A DNA stretch of 64,000 nucleotides, taken from Butyrivibrio sp. (GTDB lineage Bacteria; Bacillota; Clostridia; Lachnospirales; Lachnospiraceae). The stretch lies in NCBI GenBank assembly GCA_016291375.1, contig JAEEXE010000002.1, positions 1 to 64,000 of the forward strand, given 5' to 3'. The first letter of the stretch is position 1. Each line of letters begins with the position of its first letter. This document shows, piece by piece, positions 27,478 through 35,915 of the stretch. A program made the translations under genes and the position numbers. The notes below the pieces were generated by a model. It saw only the letters and a program-made list of their open reading frames with translations, was not told the origin of the DNA and searched no databases.

Positions 27478-27981
27478 TCAAAAATCCCTTATCTTATCGT
27501 CGTCTGTCAGTCCAGTATTTTCGATATTTTTTATCGTTACACCGTAACTAAAATCATCGCTTACTTTAATAGTAACATGGTCTCCTACCCTATGTCCAAG
27601 CAATTGTTTGCCCAAAGGAGACTCAATGCTGATGAGGCCTTTCAAAGAATTCTGTCTCATAGTTGTGACTATCTTGTAGGTCTCTTCCGATTTATCTTCA
27701 TCAAGGACTATAGTAACGGATTTATTCATTCCCACCTGGTCCTCCTTGCTGTTATCATCTATCACTTTAGCAGTCTTGATCATTCTCTCTAGGAATCTGA
27801 TCCTGCTTTCATTCTGATTCTTTGCCTTCTTGGCAGCGTAGTATTCAAAATTCTCAGACAGATCGCCCTGAGCTCTGGCCTCTTTGACATGTTCAAGAAG
27901 CTCTTTTCTCACAACAACCTTTCGGTGTTCGATCTCTCTTTCCATATCTTCAATATCTTTTCTTGTAAGTTCGTTGTTCAC
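27478..27981 (-). CDS. greA: transcription elongation factor GreA
   Basis: Rescues backtracked RNA polymerase by stimulating transcript cleavage. The 167-residue protein has the N-terminal coiled coil with the family motif ARAQGDLSENFEYYAAK at its tip and a C-terminal FKBP-like domain (TIVLDEDKSEETYKIV; SPLGKQLLGHRVGD). The start is GTG, with AAGGGGG nine bases upstream. It lies directly after the aldolase terminator, with almost no room for its own promoter. Confidence 0.93.
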   Translation of the reverse strand: MNNELTRKDIEDMEREIEHRKVVVRKELLEHVKEARAQGDLSENFEYYAAKKAKNQNESRIRFLERMIKTAKVIDDNSKEDQVGMNKSVTIVLDEDKSEETYKIVTTMRQNSLKGLISIESPLGKQLLGHRVGDHVTIKVSDDFSYGVTIKNIENTGLTDDDKIRDF

Positions 27982-28002
27982 GTTAATTTCCCCCTTAAAT
28001 GG

Positions 28003-28032
28003 AAAAACAGGCGAAGCCTCGGGCTTCGCCTG
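28003..28032 (-). terminator. terminator of the aldolase gene
   Basis: Perfect 11-bp arms CAGGCGAAGCC/GGCTTCGCCTG around a 3-base loop, followed by five T on the minus strand. It lies 21 nt after the fba stop and 22 nt before greA. Confidence 0.92.
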
Positions 28033-28053
28033 CTGTAAATATCTTTAGTCCGA

Positions 28054-28917
28054 TCAAGCCTTTCCAACTGATCCGAAGAGCTCCATCTTCTCCTTAACTG
28101 TTGCCTTGATAGCCTCAGCACCGGGAGCAAGAAGCTTACGAGGGTCAAATCCCTTACCTTCAAGATCCTTACCTGCCTCAACATACTTACGTGTTGCGTC
28201 AGCGAATGAAAGCTGGCACTCTGTATTAACGTTGATCTTGGAAACACCAAGTGTGATTGCCTTCTTGATCATGTCTGCAGGGATTCCTGTGCCGCCATGA
28301 AGAACGAGAGGCATAACACCTGTCTTCTGCTGGATAGCGTCAAGAACGTCGAATCTAAGTCCGGGCCATCCCTCAGGATACTTACCATGGATGTTACCGA
28401 TACCTGCTGCAAGCATATCTACGCCGAGATCAGCGATTCTCTTACACTCATCGGGATCAGCACACTCACCCATTCCTACAACGCCGTCTTCCTCGCCGCC
28501 GATTGAACCAACCTCAGCCTCGATAGAAAGACCAAGCTGATGAGAAACGTTAACAAGCTCAGATGTCTTAGCAACGTTCTCGTCGATGTTGTAGTGTGAT
28601 CCATCAAACATGATTGATGTGAATCCAGCCTGGATGCACTTATAACATCCGTCGTATGTACCATGGTCTAAGTGAAGAGCTACAGGAACTGTGATACCAA
28701 GGTTCTTGTCCATCTCCCTTACCATTGCTGCTACTGTGCTGAATCCAGTCATATACTTACCTGCGCCCTCAGAAACACCGAGGATAACGGGAGAGTTAAG
28801 CTCCTGTGCAGTTAAAAGAACTGACTTTGTCCACTCAAGGTTGTTGATGTTGAACTGTCCTACTGCGTAGTGACCTTCTTTTGCTTTTACAAGCATGTCT
28901 TTTGCGGATACTAACAT
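28054..28917 (-). CDS. fba: class II fructose-1,6-bisphosphate aldolase
   Basis: Glycolytic zinc aldolase, 287 residues. It has the metal and substrate motifs LHLDHGTYDGC, IMFDGSHY, EAEVGSIGG, GIGNIHGKYP and LVLHGGTGIP. I start it at MLVSAKDML because AAGGAG lies seven bases upstream; an in-frame start 13 codons earlier lacks a site. It forms its own transcript, with a TATAAT -10 upstream and a strong terminator downstream. Tagatose-bisphosphate aldolases share this fold, so the substrate is inferred. Confidence 0.92.
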   Translation of the reverse strand: MLVSAKDMLVKAKEGHYAVGQFNINNLEWTKSVLLTAQELNSPVILGVSEGAGKYMTGFSTVAAMVREMDKNLGITVPVALHLDHGTYDGCYKCIQAGFTSIMFDGSHYNIDENVAKTSELVNVSHQLGLSIEAEVGSIGGEEDGVVGMGECADPDECKRIADLGVDMLAAGIGNIHGKYPEGWPGLRFDVLDAIQQKTGVMPLVLHGGTGIPADMIKKAITLGVSKINVNTECQLSFADATRKYVEAGKDLEGKGFDPRKLLAPGAEAIKATVKEKMELFGSVGKA

Positions 28918-28991
28918 TGTTTTTCTCCTTACTTTATTTATTTTTTGTGGACACATTCACTCGTCCTGTGCCCTAATAAACGACTAACACT

Positions 28992-28997
28992 ATTATA
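28992..28997 (-). promoter_or_regulatory. -10 element of the fba promoter
   Basis: TATAAT, with a weak TTTATT-like -35 at 17 bp. It predicts a leader of about 68 nt. Confidence 0.45.
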
Positions 28998-29036
28998 TAC
29001 TGCTTGCCTCTAAAAATAAAGTTAATATTTTCACAA

Positions 29037-31130
29037 TCAGTCAAAATCAATGAAGTTGTCCGCCCAGAATTCCTCTGATGTTACAGGTGCACTGCTGTCA
29101 TATCTTAGCACTACGCCTGATTTTCTGGATAATGTAACCGTCAATATGCCGTTTTTAGCCCTATCCTGACCGGTGCCCACAATAAATCCAAGACTGTCGG
29201 TCTGGATCATATTGGTAAGCGCTGCGTCCCCCGGCATACCGGTTGGAGTTACGTCTATTTCCTTAGTCACCTCAAAATCGTTGTTGTTAATGATAACTAT
29301 TGATACTGCTGCTCTGTTGAATCTTCCATAGGCTATGAAATTGTTGTCCGCATAAAGCTCTTTAATGGAACCAAGCTTTAGCTCGGGACAGTTTTTGCGA
29401 ATCTTTATCATCTGCTTGTGGAACTCAAGCATCTCCATATCCTCTTTTCCCCAAGGATATGTTCTTCTGTTATCGGGATCGGTAAAGCCGCAAAGCCCCA
29501 CTTCATCTCCGTAGTAGATAGTTGGTGCTCCGGGCCACGTCATCTGGATCATGACAGCCTCTCTCATGACAGGCTTGCTGACACCGGTATCCGCTGAAGA
29601 CGCCATAAGAGTGCTACTCCTACCAACCTTCTGACTTGTCCTTGTAAGGAATCTGGAATGGTCGTGGTTAGATAGCTGATTCATAGCTGTATATAAAGAA
29701 GGCATACTGAAATTTTCGCCCCCTACATATAGCATGGTATCAAAAAACTCTCTGGCGTTTCCGACTCTTATGGGCTTAAAGCTGTCGCTGTGCTTGTCCA
29801 TTCCGGTAAGAAACCAGGTCACAGGCTCCATAAAAGCGTCATAGTTCATGACTGTATCCCACTCATCACCCATCATCCAATCTCTGGACGGACCGTACTG
29901 CTCCGCAATAATAATGGCATTTGGATTAGCTTTTTTGACTTCTTCTCTGAATCTCTTCCAGAAATGATGGTTGTATTCCGGTGAGTGTCCAAGATCTGCC
30001 GCCACATCAAGTCTCCAGCCATCTGCGTTATATGGCGCGGATACCCATTTTCTTCCAATACTCAGAATATATTCTTCCAGCTCCCTTGAGCCCTCATAGT
30101 TAAGCTTGGGAAGGGTATCATATCCCCACCAGCCGTCATAATCGCCGTTACACGGCCAGTTGTCGCTTCTAAATGAGAAATAGTCACGATATGGACTGGA
30201 TGCGTCCAGATACGCCCCCTTCTCGTAGCCTTTCTTGTTCTCATATATGCGTTCTTTATCAAGCCACTTATTAAAAGAGCCGCAGTGATTAAAGACGCCG
30301 TCAAGGATAACCTTGATATGTCTGCTGTGAGCTTCCTTTACCAGCTTTGCAAATAGTTCGTCACTGGCTTCCAGATTCTTCTTACTTGTAACGCGGTTTA
30401 TATACCTGGTGGCGCCTGTGTTGTCCTGATCGCCCTTTCCAAGGAGTTCTCCGCTATCCTCCAAAATAACGCCAAAGTGAGGATCGATGTGATCGTAATC
30501 CTGGGTGTCATACTTATGGCTGGAAGGAGAAACAAAAAGCGGATTAAAATATATAGCTTCTATTCCAAGATCCTTGAGATAATCAAGCTTATCTATTACT
30601 CCCTGAAGATCTCCTCCGTAAAACTTAGCATAGTCGTGCTCCGCATCGGGGTATGCCTCCCACTTGTCCACATGAGCAACCTTCATTCCATTATATGTAT
30701 ACTCGTTGGTAAGCACATCGTTGTTCTTATCACCGTTATAAAATCTCTCAACGAAGATCTGATACATTACAGCACCCTTGGCCCACTTGGGGGTCATAAA
30801 TCCCGGGTAAACCCTAAAGAGCATGCTGTCCTGTATATCATTAACGACGCCTCTCTTATCGTAACGATAAAAGCTTCCGTCTTTTCCTCTTATCTCAAAG
30901 TAATAGCTGATAGGTTCAGTTCCCGCGCTGATAGACGCATCGTAGTACTCAAAGTCATCCTTGGTCTCGGAAAGAGCCATCTTATATCTCTCTTTTCTAA
31001 GAACAAGTGTGATCTCTTCTACATCATCCTTGGCGCATCTGAATCTGATGTCAGTTGTTCTGTTTTTATCCGGTTCGGCAGGCCTTAGGTAGTCCAAGGT
31101 CATGTCGTGGAACAGTAGTTTAGTGTTCAT
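29037..31130 (-). CDS. GH13 alpha-amylase family enzyme, cytoplasmic
   Basis: A 697-residue glycoside hydrolase of the neopullulanase/cyclomaltodextrinase type. An N-terminal beta-sandwich like CBM34 (about 1-115) precedes the barrel. Conserved motifs: DGVFNHCG, GWRLDVAADLG (nucleophile Asp), IIAEQYG (acid/base Glu) and QLSNHDHSR (transition-state Asp). There is no signal peptide, so it should act on imported malto-oligosaccharides. AAGGAT lies ahead of the ATG. A terminator and a palindrome lie in its leader. Confidence 0.9.
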   Translation of the reverse strand: MNTKLLFHDMTLDYLRPAEPDKNRTTDIRFRCAKDDVEEITLVLRKERYKMALSETKDDFEYYDASISAGTEPISYYFEIRGKDGSFYRYDKRGVVNDIQDSMLFRVYPGFMTPKWAKGAVMYQIFVERFYNGDKNNDVLTNEYTYNGMKVAHVDKWEAYPDAEHDYAKFYGGDLQGVIDKLDYLKDLGIEAIYFNPLFVSPSSHKYDTQDYDHIDPHFGVILEDSGELLGKGDQDNTGATRYINRVTSKKNLEASDELFAKLVKEAHSRHIKVILDGVFNHCGSFNKWLDKERIYENKKGYEKGAYLDASSPYRDYFSFRSDNWPCNGDYDGWWGYDTLPKLNYEGSRELEEYILSIGRKWVSAPYNADGWRLDVAADLGHSPEYNHHFWKRFREEVKKANPNAIIIAEQYGPSRDWMMGDEWDTVMNYDAFMEPVTWFLTGMDKHSDSFKPIRVGNAREFFDTMLYVGGENFSMPSLYTAMNQLSNHDHSRFLTRTSQKVGRSSTLMASSADTGVSKPVMREAVMIQMTWPGAPTIYYGDEVGLCGFTDPDNRRTYPWGKEDMEMLEFHKQMIKIRKNCPELKLGSIKELYADNNFIAYGRFNRAAVSIVIINNNDFEVTKEIDVTPTGMPGDAALTNMIQTDSLGFIVGTGQDRAKNGILTVTLSRKSGVVLRYDSSAPVTSEEFWADNFIDFD

Positions 31131-31154
31131 ATGTTTATCCTTAATTGGAATTTC

Positions 31155-31166
31155 TGCATTAATGCA
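31155..31166. repeat. 12-bp palindrome in the amylase leader
   Basis: TGCATTAATGCA is a perfect palindrome between the terminator and the amylase ribosome site. It is a possible operator. Confidence 0.4.
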
Positions 31167-31195
31167 AAAAAGACAGCGGGGAAGCTGTCTTTTTT
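31166..31195. terminator. terminator between ftsH and the amylase gene
   Basis: Perfect 12-bp arms AAAAAAGACAGC/GCTGTCTTTTTT around a six-base loop. It ends the cca-to-ftsH operon, or attenuates the amylase transcript if that starts upstream at a TATAAT near 31262. Confidence 0.9.
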
Positions 31196-31351
31196 AGAGA
31201 AGGTATTTCTTTCTTATGGGGTATAGCAAAAAACTATATAATGTATTGGGGGGTTACGCATATTATACTAACATCCACCCAACCCCGCGTAAAGACTAAT
31301 ACTTCACAAATTTGTCAAAAACAGCTATGGTTTTTTGTGCATTTTGCACAA

Positions 31352-33211
31352 TCAAATCTCTATATTGACTTCGCACTGGGTATCGTGTCCTTCAAAAAGA
31401 GCTTCGAACTCTTCGCGTCCTATCTTCTCCTTCTCTATAAGCAACTCTGCGCTTGAATGAAGGATATCCTCATATTTGAGAATAATCTCTTTTGCTCTGG
31501 CATAACACTTGTCTATTATAGTCTTTACTTCTTTGTCAATCTCACCGGACATAAGCTCACTGTGCTTCTTGTTATGTGAGATATCGTATCCGATAAATAC
31601 ATCTTCCTCATTCTCATCATAGTTAATAAGTCCGATCTTGGAAGACATACCGTACTTGGTTACCATGCTTCTTGCTTCGCTGCTGGCTTTGCCAATATCG
31701 CTTACGGCGCCTGTTGTAATATCACCAAAGATGATCTCCTCAGCAATTCTTCCGCCGAGAGCCACCATAATATCCTGAAGCATTCTGCTCTTGGTAATGT
31801 GCATATCATCGTTCTCAGAAAGTGGCATTGTGTATCCTGCTGCCCCTACGCCTGTAGGAATAACGGATATTGTATGAACAGGTCCCACATCCGGAAGAAC
31901 ATGGAAGAGAATCGCATGTCCTGCCTCATGATAAGCTGTGATCTTCTTATCCTTATCCGTAATGATCCTGCTACGCTTCTCAGTACCGATACCAACCTGA
32001 GTAAATGCTCTGTTGACATCATTCTGATCGATATATGCTCTGCTGTCTACCGCAGCGTTGATAGCAGCTTCGTTTAAGAGATTCTCAAGGTCTGCACCTG
32101 TAAAGCCTGCAGTTGTTCTTGCAAGTCCCTTAAGATCTACATCGCTTCCAATAGGCTTATTCTTGGAATGAACCTTGAGGATTGCTTCTCTTTCTCCAAC
32201 ATCAGGTCTTGTAACCGTAATCTTTCTGTCAAATCTACCGGGTCTTAAAATAGCGGGATCAAGGATATCCACTCTGTTAGTAGCTGCCATAACGATGATG
32301 CCTTCATTGACACCAAAGCCGTCCATCTCAACCAGCATCTGGTTAAGTGTCTGCTCTCTTTCATCGTGGCCACCGCCCATACCGGTACCGCGGCGTCTTG
32401 CAACCGCATCAATCTCATCAATAAATATGATACAAGGTGCATTTTTCTTGGCTTCACCAAAAAGGTCTCTTACTCTGGATGCACCAACACCTACGAACAT
32501 CTCTACAAAGTCGGAACCGGAAATACTAAAAAAAGGAACTCCGGCTTCACCGGCAACCGCTCTTGCAAGAAGGGTCTTACCGGTTCCCGGTGCACCCTCA
32601 AGAAGTACTCCCTTAGGTATTCTTGCTCCAACCTTGGTAAATTTCTCAGGAGCTTTTAGAAATTCAATTATCTCATGAAGCTGTTCTTTCTCTTCGTTGA
32701 GTCCTGCAACATCAGCAAGTCTTGTCTTGTTATCTTCCGCTACAGATAGCTTAGCCCTGCTCTTTCCAAAATTCATCATGCGGCTGTTGCCCGCATTTCC
32801 CGCCTGCATATTGCTGATCATGGAAAAAACAAATACCATTACAATCAGTCCTACTATAACGGGAACAACTCCGTTTATAAGAATATTCTCTGAAGGAATA
32901 TCTTTTACCTCGACATTGATGTCACGATCTTCAACAAAAGACTCAACATCTGTCACGTCAGTTGTATAAAAAGTTACATCAGCTCTGTTGTCGTTAAAGG
33001 TAACCCTGACAGATCCCGTAGGAGTCTCCGCATTGGGCATTATCTCTACACTGCTTACCTTACCTGCCTCAACATCTTTTACAAACTCATTTCTGGAATA
33101 TGATGTGGCATCTCCGGAAAGGAAAGTCTTGCCCCACTCCAGGAACACAACGGCCACAAGTAAAATGACCACAAAAATAAATATAGGATTATAACTTCTG
33201 TTTCGATTCAA
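31352..33211 (-). CDS. ftsH: ATP-dependent zinc metalloprotease FtsH
   Basis: Membrane-anchored AAA+ protease for quality control. The 619-residue protein has two membrane helices (about 10-27 and 115-135) flanking an outside domain, Walker [13 protein letters not shown], Walker [12 protein letters not shown], the second region of homology, and the zinc site HEAGH with a downstream Asp. The start appears to be TTG at 33211, with a GGGGGAAG site. Last gene of the tilS-hpt-ftsH block, a conserved Firmicute order. Confidence 0.96.
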   Translation of the reverse strand: MNRNRSYNPIFIFVVILLVAVVFLEWGKTFLSGDATSYSRNEFVKDVEAGKVSSVEIMPNAETPTGSVRVTFNDNRADVTFYTTDVTDVESFVEDRDINVEVKDIPSENILINGVVPVIVGLIVMVFVFSMISNMQAGNAGNSRMMNFGKSRAKLSVAEDNKTRLADVAGLNEEKEQLHEIIEFLKAPEKFTKVGARIPKGVLLEGAPGTGKTLLARAVAGEAGVPFFSISGSDFVEMFVGVGASRVRDLFGEAKKNAPCIIFIDEIDAVARRRGTGMGGGHDEREQTLNQMLVEMDGFGVNEGIIVMAATNRVDILDPAILRPGRFDRKITVTRPDVGEREAILKVHSKNKPIGSDVDLKGLARTTAGFTGADLENLLNEAAINAAVDSRAYIDQNDVNRAFTQVGIGTEKRSRIITDKDKKITAYHEAGHAILFHVLPDVGPVHTISVIPTGVGAAGYTMPLSENDDMHITKSRMLQDIMVALGGRIAEEIIFGDITTGAVSDIGKASSEARSMVTKYGMSSKIGLINYDENEEDVFIGYDISHNKKHSELMSGEIDKEVKTIIDKCYARAKEIILKYEDILHSSAELLIEKEKIGREEFEALFEGHDTQCEVNIEI

Positions 33212-33250
33212 ATTATTACTTCCCCCTTGGACTAATGCTTAGTCGTGATC

Positions 33251-33775
33251 TTAGTTAAATTCAACCACACCGATATATGGCAGGTTACGGTATCTCTGGT
33301 CATAATCAAGACCGTATCCCACTACGAACTCATCAGGGATCTCAAATCCCGTGTAATCTACTTTTACGTCTGTAACTCTGCGCTCCGGCTTATCAAGAAG
33401 CGTGCAAAGCTTAATGCTTGCAGGGCCTCTGTCTCCGAGCATTTTTATAAGATATGACAGTGTTCTTCCTGAATCAACAATATCCTCAACAATGAGTACG
33501 TGTCTGTCCTTAAGAGGTTCATCAAGGTCCTTAACGATCTTAACTACACCACTTGACTTGGTTGAGCTTCCATAGCTTGATGCAGACATAAAGTCCATAG
33601 TTACGGGAACCGTGATGCGCTTAGCAAGCTCGCACATAAAGAACACGCCGCCCTTAAGCACGCATACAAGATGCACTGTCTCTCCCTGATAATCTCTGCT
33701 GATAGCTTCTCCAAGCTCCTGGATTCTCTTATCAACTTCTTCTTCTGTCAGTAATACTCGAACTGATTCAGCCAC
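33251..33775 (-). CDS. hpt: hypoxanthine phosphoribosyltransferase
   Basis: Purine salvage: hypoxanthine or guanine plus PRPP gives IMP or GMP. The 174-residue protein has the PRPP loop VLIVEDIVDSGRTL and the family start RVLLTEEEVDKRIQELG. The start is GTG at 33775 with GGAGG eight bases upstream; a longer frame begins inside that ribosome site. The start overlaps the end of tilS by 8 nt. Confidence 0.95.
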   Translation of the reverse strand: MAESVRVLLTEEEVDKRIQELGEAISRDYQGETVHLVCVLKGGVFFMCELAKRITVPVTMDFMSASSYGSSTKSSGVVKIVKDLDEPLKDRHVLIVEDIVDSGRTLSYLIKMLGDRGPASIKLCTLLDKPERRVTDVKVDYTGFEIPDEFVVGYGLDYDQRYRNLPYIGVVEFN

Positions 33776-35204
33776 TGTTTTTTCCTCCAAAAATAAAATT
33801 TATAGCCAAAATACTTTTTGTATCTTCACTTATCTTAGCCTTGCTGCTCATCCTGTAGCCGGGAACCCACAAAACATGGTCTCCGTCCGCAAGAACATAG
33901 ATCTCATCCCGCTCTCTTGCCGGGATCTTAACATCAGTCATGAATTTGGACAGTTTCTTCTCACAGTCTCTTCCATTCATGTCTATATAGATCCGATCGT
34001 CTTTCTTTCTGTGTCTGAAAACGGCTGTCTGTATTCTATCACAATCAAACCATTTAGTATATGTATCCGACGGAATAGCGTCCCCCGGTTTTCTTTTGAT
34101 GACAGCAGCTTTAAACTGCCCCATCCCCGGTAACTCATATGTCTTTTCACCGGCAGAAAGCTCCTGTAGGTCCAGACCTATCTCTGTCTCCTTGTCAAAA
34201 GAGCTGTCGGGATTACGCTCACTCTTTTTACTGATTATAAGTCTATTATACTGCCTAATTGCACTAAGCATATACGGGAAATCTGCACTCTTGGTCCCGC
34301 TACTGTCACTTGTAAGTTCTAAAAGAGCCTTTATATGGGCAGAAGTAATATCTTTCCTTGCGGGAGTTAAGCATTCGAAGCACTGAAGTGCCACCGCTTC
34401 CGCAATAACATCCGGAAGCTCCTTAAGCTTATTTATATCAACCTCAAGCCTTCCTTCTTCGCAAATTACTTCTTTATCAAAAAAAGCCTTCGCGACGCTG
34501 TTGATATACTTATCCGCCTTCGCAAATCTTTCCGCAGCTCTGTACAGATGATCTACCGCTCCGGTGTTTATCTCTTTTTCTGCATAGGGGATCAGAACGT
34601 TTCTGATCTTATTTCTGGTGTGTATGTTCTCCTCGTTGGTAGCATCTATGCAATAATTAAGCCCTTTTTCCCTGAGGTATTGCTCGATCTCATTCCTCGA
34701 AACGCAAAGAAGAGGCCTTACGATATTGTCTCTCTTTGGTCTGATTGCTCCGGCTCCGTGAATTCCGCTTCCTCGCATAAGATTGTGCAAAAGAGTTTCC
34801 GCTGCATCGTTTTGATGATGCGCAACGGCAATCTTATCAATCCCATTTTGGGCTGCGCACTTTTCAAAAGCTTCGTACCTGATTCCGCGTCCCGCCTCTT
34901 CTTCGGTCAGCTTGTTTTCTTTGGCGTATCTTGGCACATCCTCTTCAACCAGAAAATAGCCTATTCCCCTTTCACTACAGAAATCTCTTGTAAAAGAAGC
35001 ATCTTCTCCCGCTTCTTGTCTGATTCCGTGATTAACGTGTAGGGCATAAACCTCTATTCCCAAGAGCTTTCTGAGCTCAAAAAGAACTGTAAGGAGCGCG
35101 GTTGAATCCGCTCCTCCGGAAAATCCTACAAGGACCTTGTCTGATGCGGTCAGGAGTTCATTGTCTCTTATGAAATTAAGTACTTTGCTCTCGAAACCGT
35201 TCAT
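33768..35204 (-). CDS. tilS: tRNA(Ile)-lysidine synthetase
   Basis: Converts C34 of the CAU-anticodon tRNA-Ile to lysidine, so that it reads AUA. The 478-residue protein has the N-type PP-loop GFSGGADST near residue 30, HVNHGIRQEAGEDA, and AVAHHQNDAAETLLHNLMRGSG. The C-terminal TilS domain contains the basic NGRDCEKKLSKFM. The start MNGFESKV has GGAGAGG just upstream. It is co-transcribed with hpt and ftsH. Confidence 0.95.
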   Translation of the reverse strand: MNGFESKVLNFIRDNELLTASDKVLVGFSGGADSTALLTVLFELRKLLGIEVYALHVNHGIRQEAGEDASFTRDFCSERGIGYFLVEEDVPRYAKENKLTEEEAGRGIRYEAFEKCAAQNGIDKIAVAHHQNDAAETLLHNLMRGSGIHGAGAIRPKRDNIVRPLLCVSRNEIEQYLREKGLNYCIDATNEENIHTRNKIRNVLIPYAEKEINTGAVDHLYRAAERFAKADKYINSVAKAFFDKEVICEEGRLEVDINKLKELPDVIAEAVALQCFECLTPARKDITSAHIKALLELTSDSSGTKSADFPYMLSAIRQYNRLIISKKSERNPDSSFDKETEIGLDLQELSAGEKTYELPGMGQFKAAVIKRKPGDAIPSDTYTKWFDCDRIQTAVFRHRKKDDRIYIDMNGRDCEKKLSKFMTDVKIPARERDEIYVLADGDHVLWVPGYRMSSKAKISEDTKSILAINFIFGGKNSG

Positions 35205-35293
35205 TGTCCTCTCCAACAATTTTTTTGATAGAAACAGCGCAGACACATACGTAATCCGTACCGATGTCTGCGCTGTATTACTCAAGAAACAAA

Positions 35294-35605
35294 TCACTTA
35301 TCTTCATTCTTGAAGATAATCTCACCGGGATACACAAGTCCCAACTTATCCTTGGCTGTATCCTCTATGTATTTGCGTGTCTGTGTGTATCGCTCAAAAT
35401 CTGCGATCTGCTCACTTCTAAGCTGCTCTGCCTCGATCTGTGCCTGCAAATATTCCTCTTTTGCTTGCAGATCAGCAGCTTTGCGCATAAGTCCAACGCT
35501 CTTGACCGAAACTACGGTCACGAGGATAAGAACCACAATGCTGGCCCACGCAATTCCTGCTCTATTTTGAAAACGACGCCTCTTATAGCGTGCCTTTGCT
35601 GCCAT
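35294..35605 (-). CDS. divIC: cell division protein DivIC/FtsL-like
   Basis: Septum formation initiator of 103 residues: short basic cytoplasmic tail (KARYKRRRFQNRAG), one membrane helix (IAWASIVVLILVTVVSV) and an extracellular coiled coil (about 45-85) ending with DKLGLVYPGEIIF, the usual DivIC C-terminal motif. The neighbours rqcP upstream and tilS downstream match the Firmicute yabO-divIC-tilS order. Confidence 0.92.
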   Translation of the reverse strand: MAAKARYKRRRFQNRAGIAWASIVVLILVTVVSVKSVGLMRKAADLQAKEEYLQAQIEAEQLRSEQIADFERYTQTRKYIEDTAKDKLGLVYPGEIIFKNEDK

Positions 35606-35649
35606 ATAATATAACCCCACTCGTCAAAATTACACAATATCTTATTTCT

Positions 35650-35679
35650 ATAATAATACAAGCGGTAAAAGCCTGTCAA
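35650..35679 (-). promoter_or_regulatory. internal promoter upstream of divIC
   Basis: TTGACA (35674-35679, overlapping the rqcP stop) and TATTAT (35650-35655) with an 18-bp spacer. It would let divIC-tilS-hpt-ftsH be expressed separately. Confidence 0.5.
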
Positions 35680-35915
35680 ATATAACGATACAATTGTGTA
35701 ACATCCTCTTTGTGCACTGTTTCCTGAACATCCAGAACCTCAACGCTCACATCCTTGTTACCAAAGCCTATTGTTATCTTATCCCCCACCTTAACATCAG
35801 TAGATGCCTTGGCCGGGCGACCGTTAATCTGAACTCTTCCGGCGTCGCAGGCTTCGTTTGCAACTGTGCGCCTCTTAATAAGTCGTGTTACTTTTAAATA
35901 TTTATCAAGTCTCAT
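35676..35915 (-). CDS. rqcP: S4-domain RNA-binding protein RqcP (YabO)
   Basis: A 79-residue protein made of one S4 domain: MRLDKYLKVTRLIKRRTVANE, GRVQINGRPAKASTDVKVGD. In Bacillus, RqcP assists C-terminal alanine tailing on stalled 50S subunits. Its ATG overlaps the stop of the PEGA gene by 4 nt. Position upstream of divIC fits yabO. Confidence 0.9.
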   Translation of the reverse strand: MRLDKYLKVTRLIKRRTVANEACDAGRVQINGRPAKASTDVKVGDKITIGFGNKDVSVEVLDVQETVHKEDVTQLYRYI

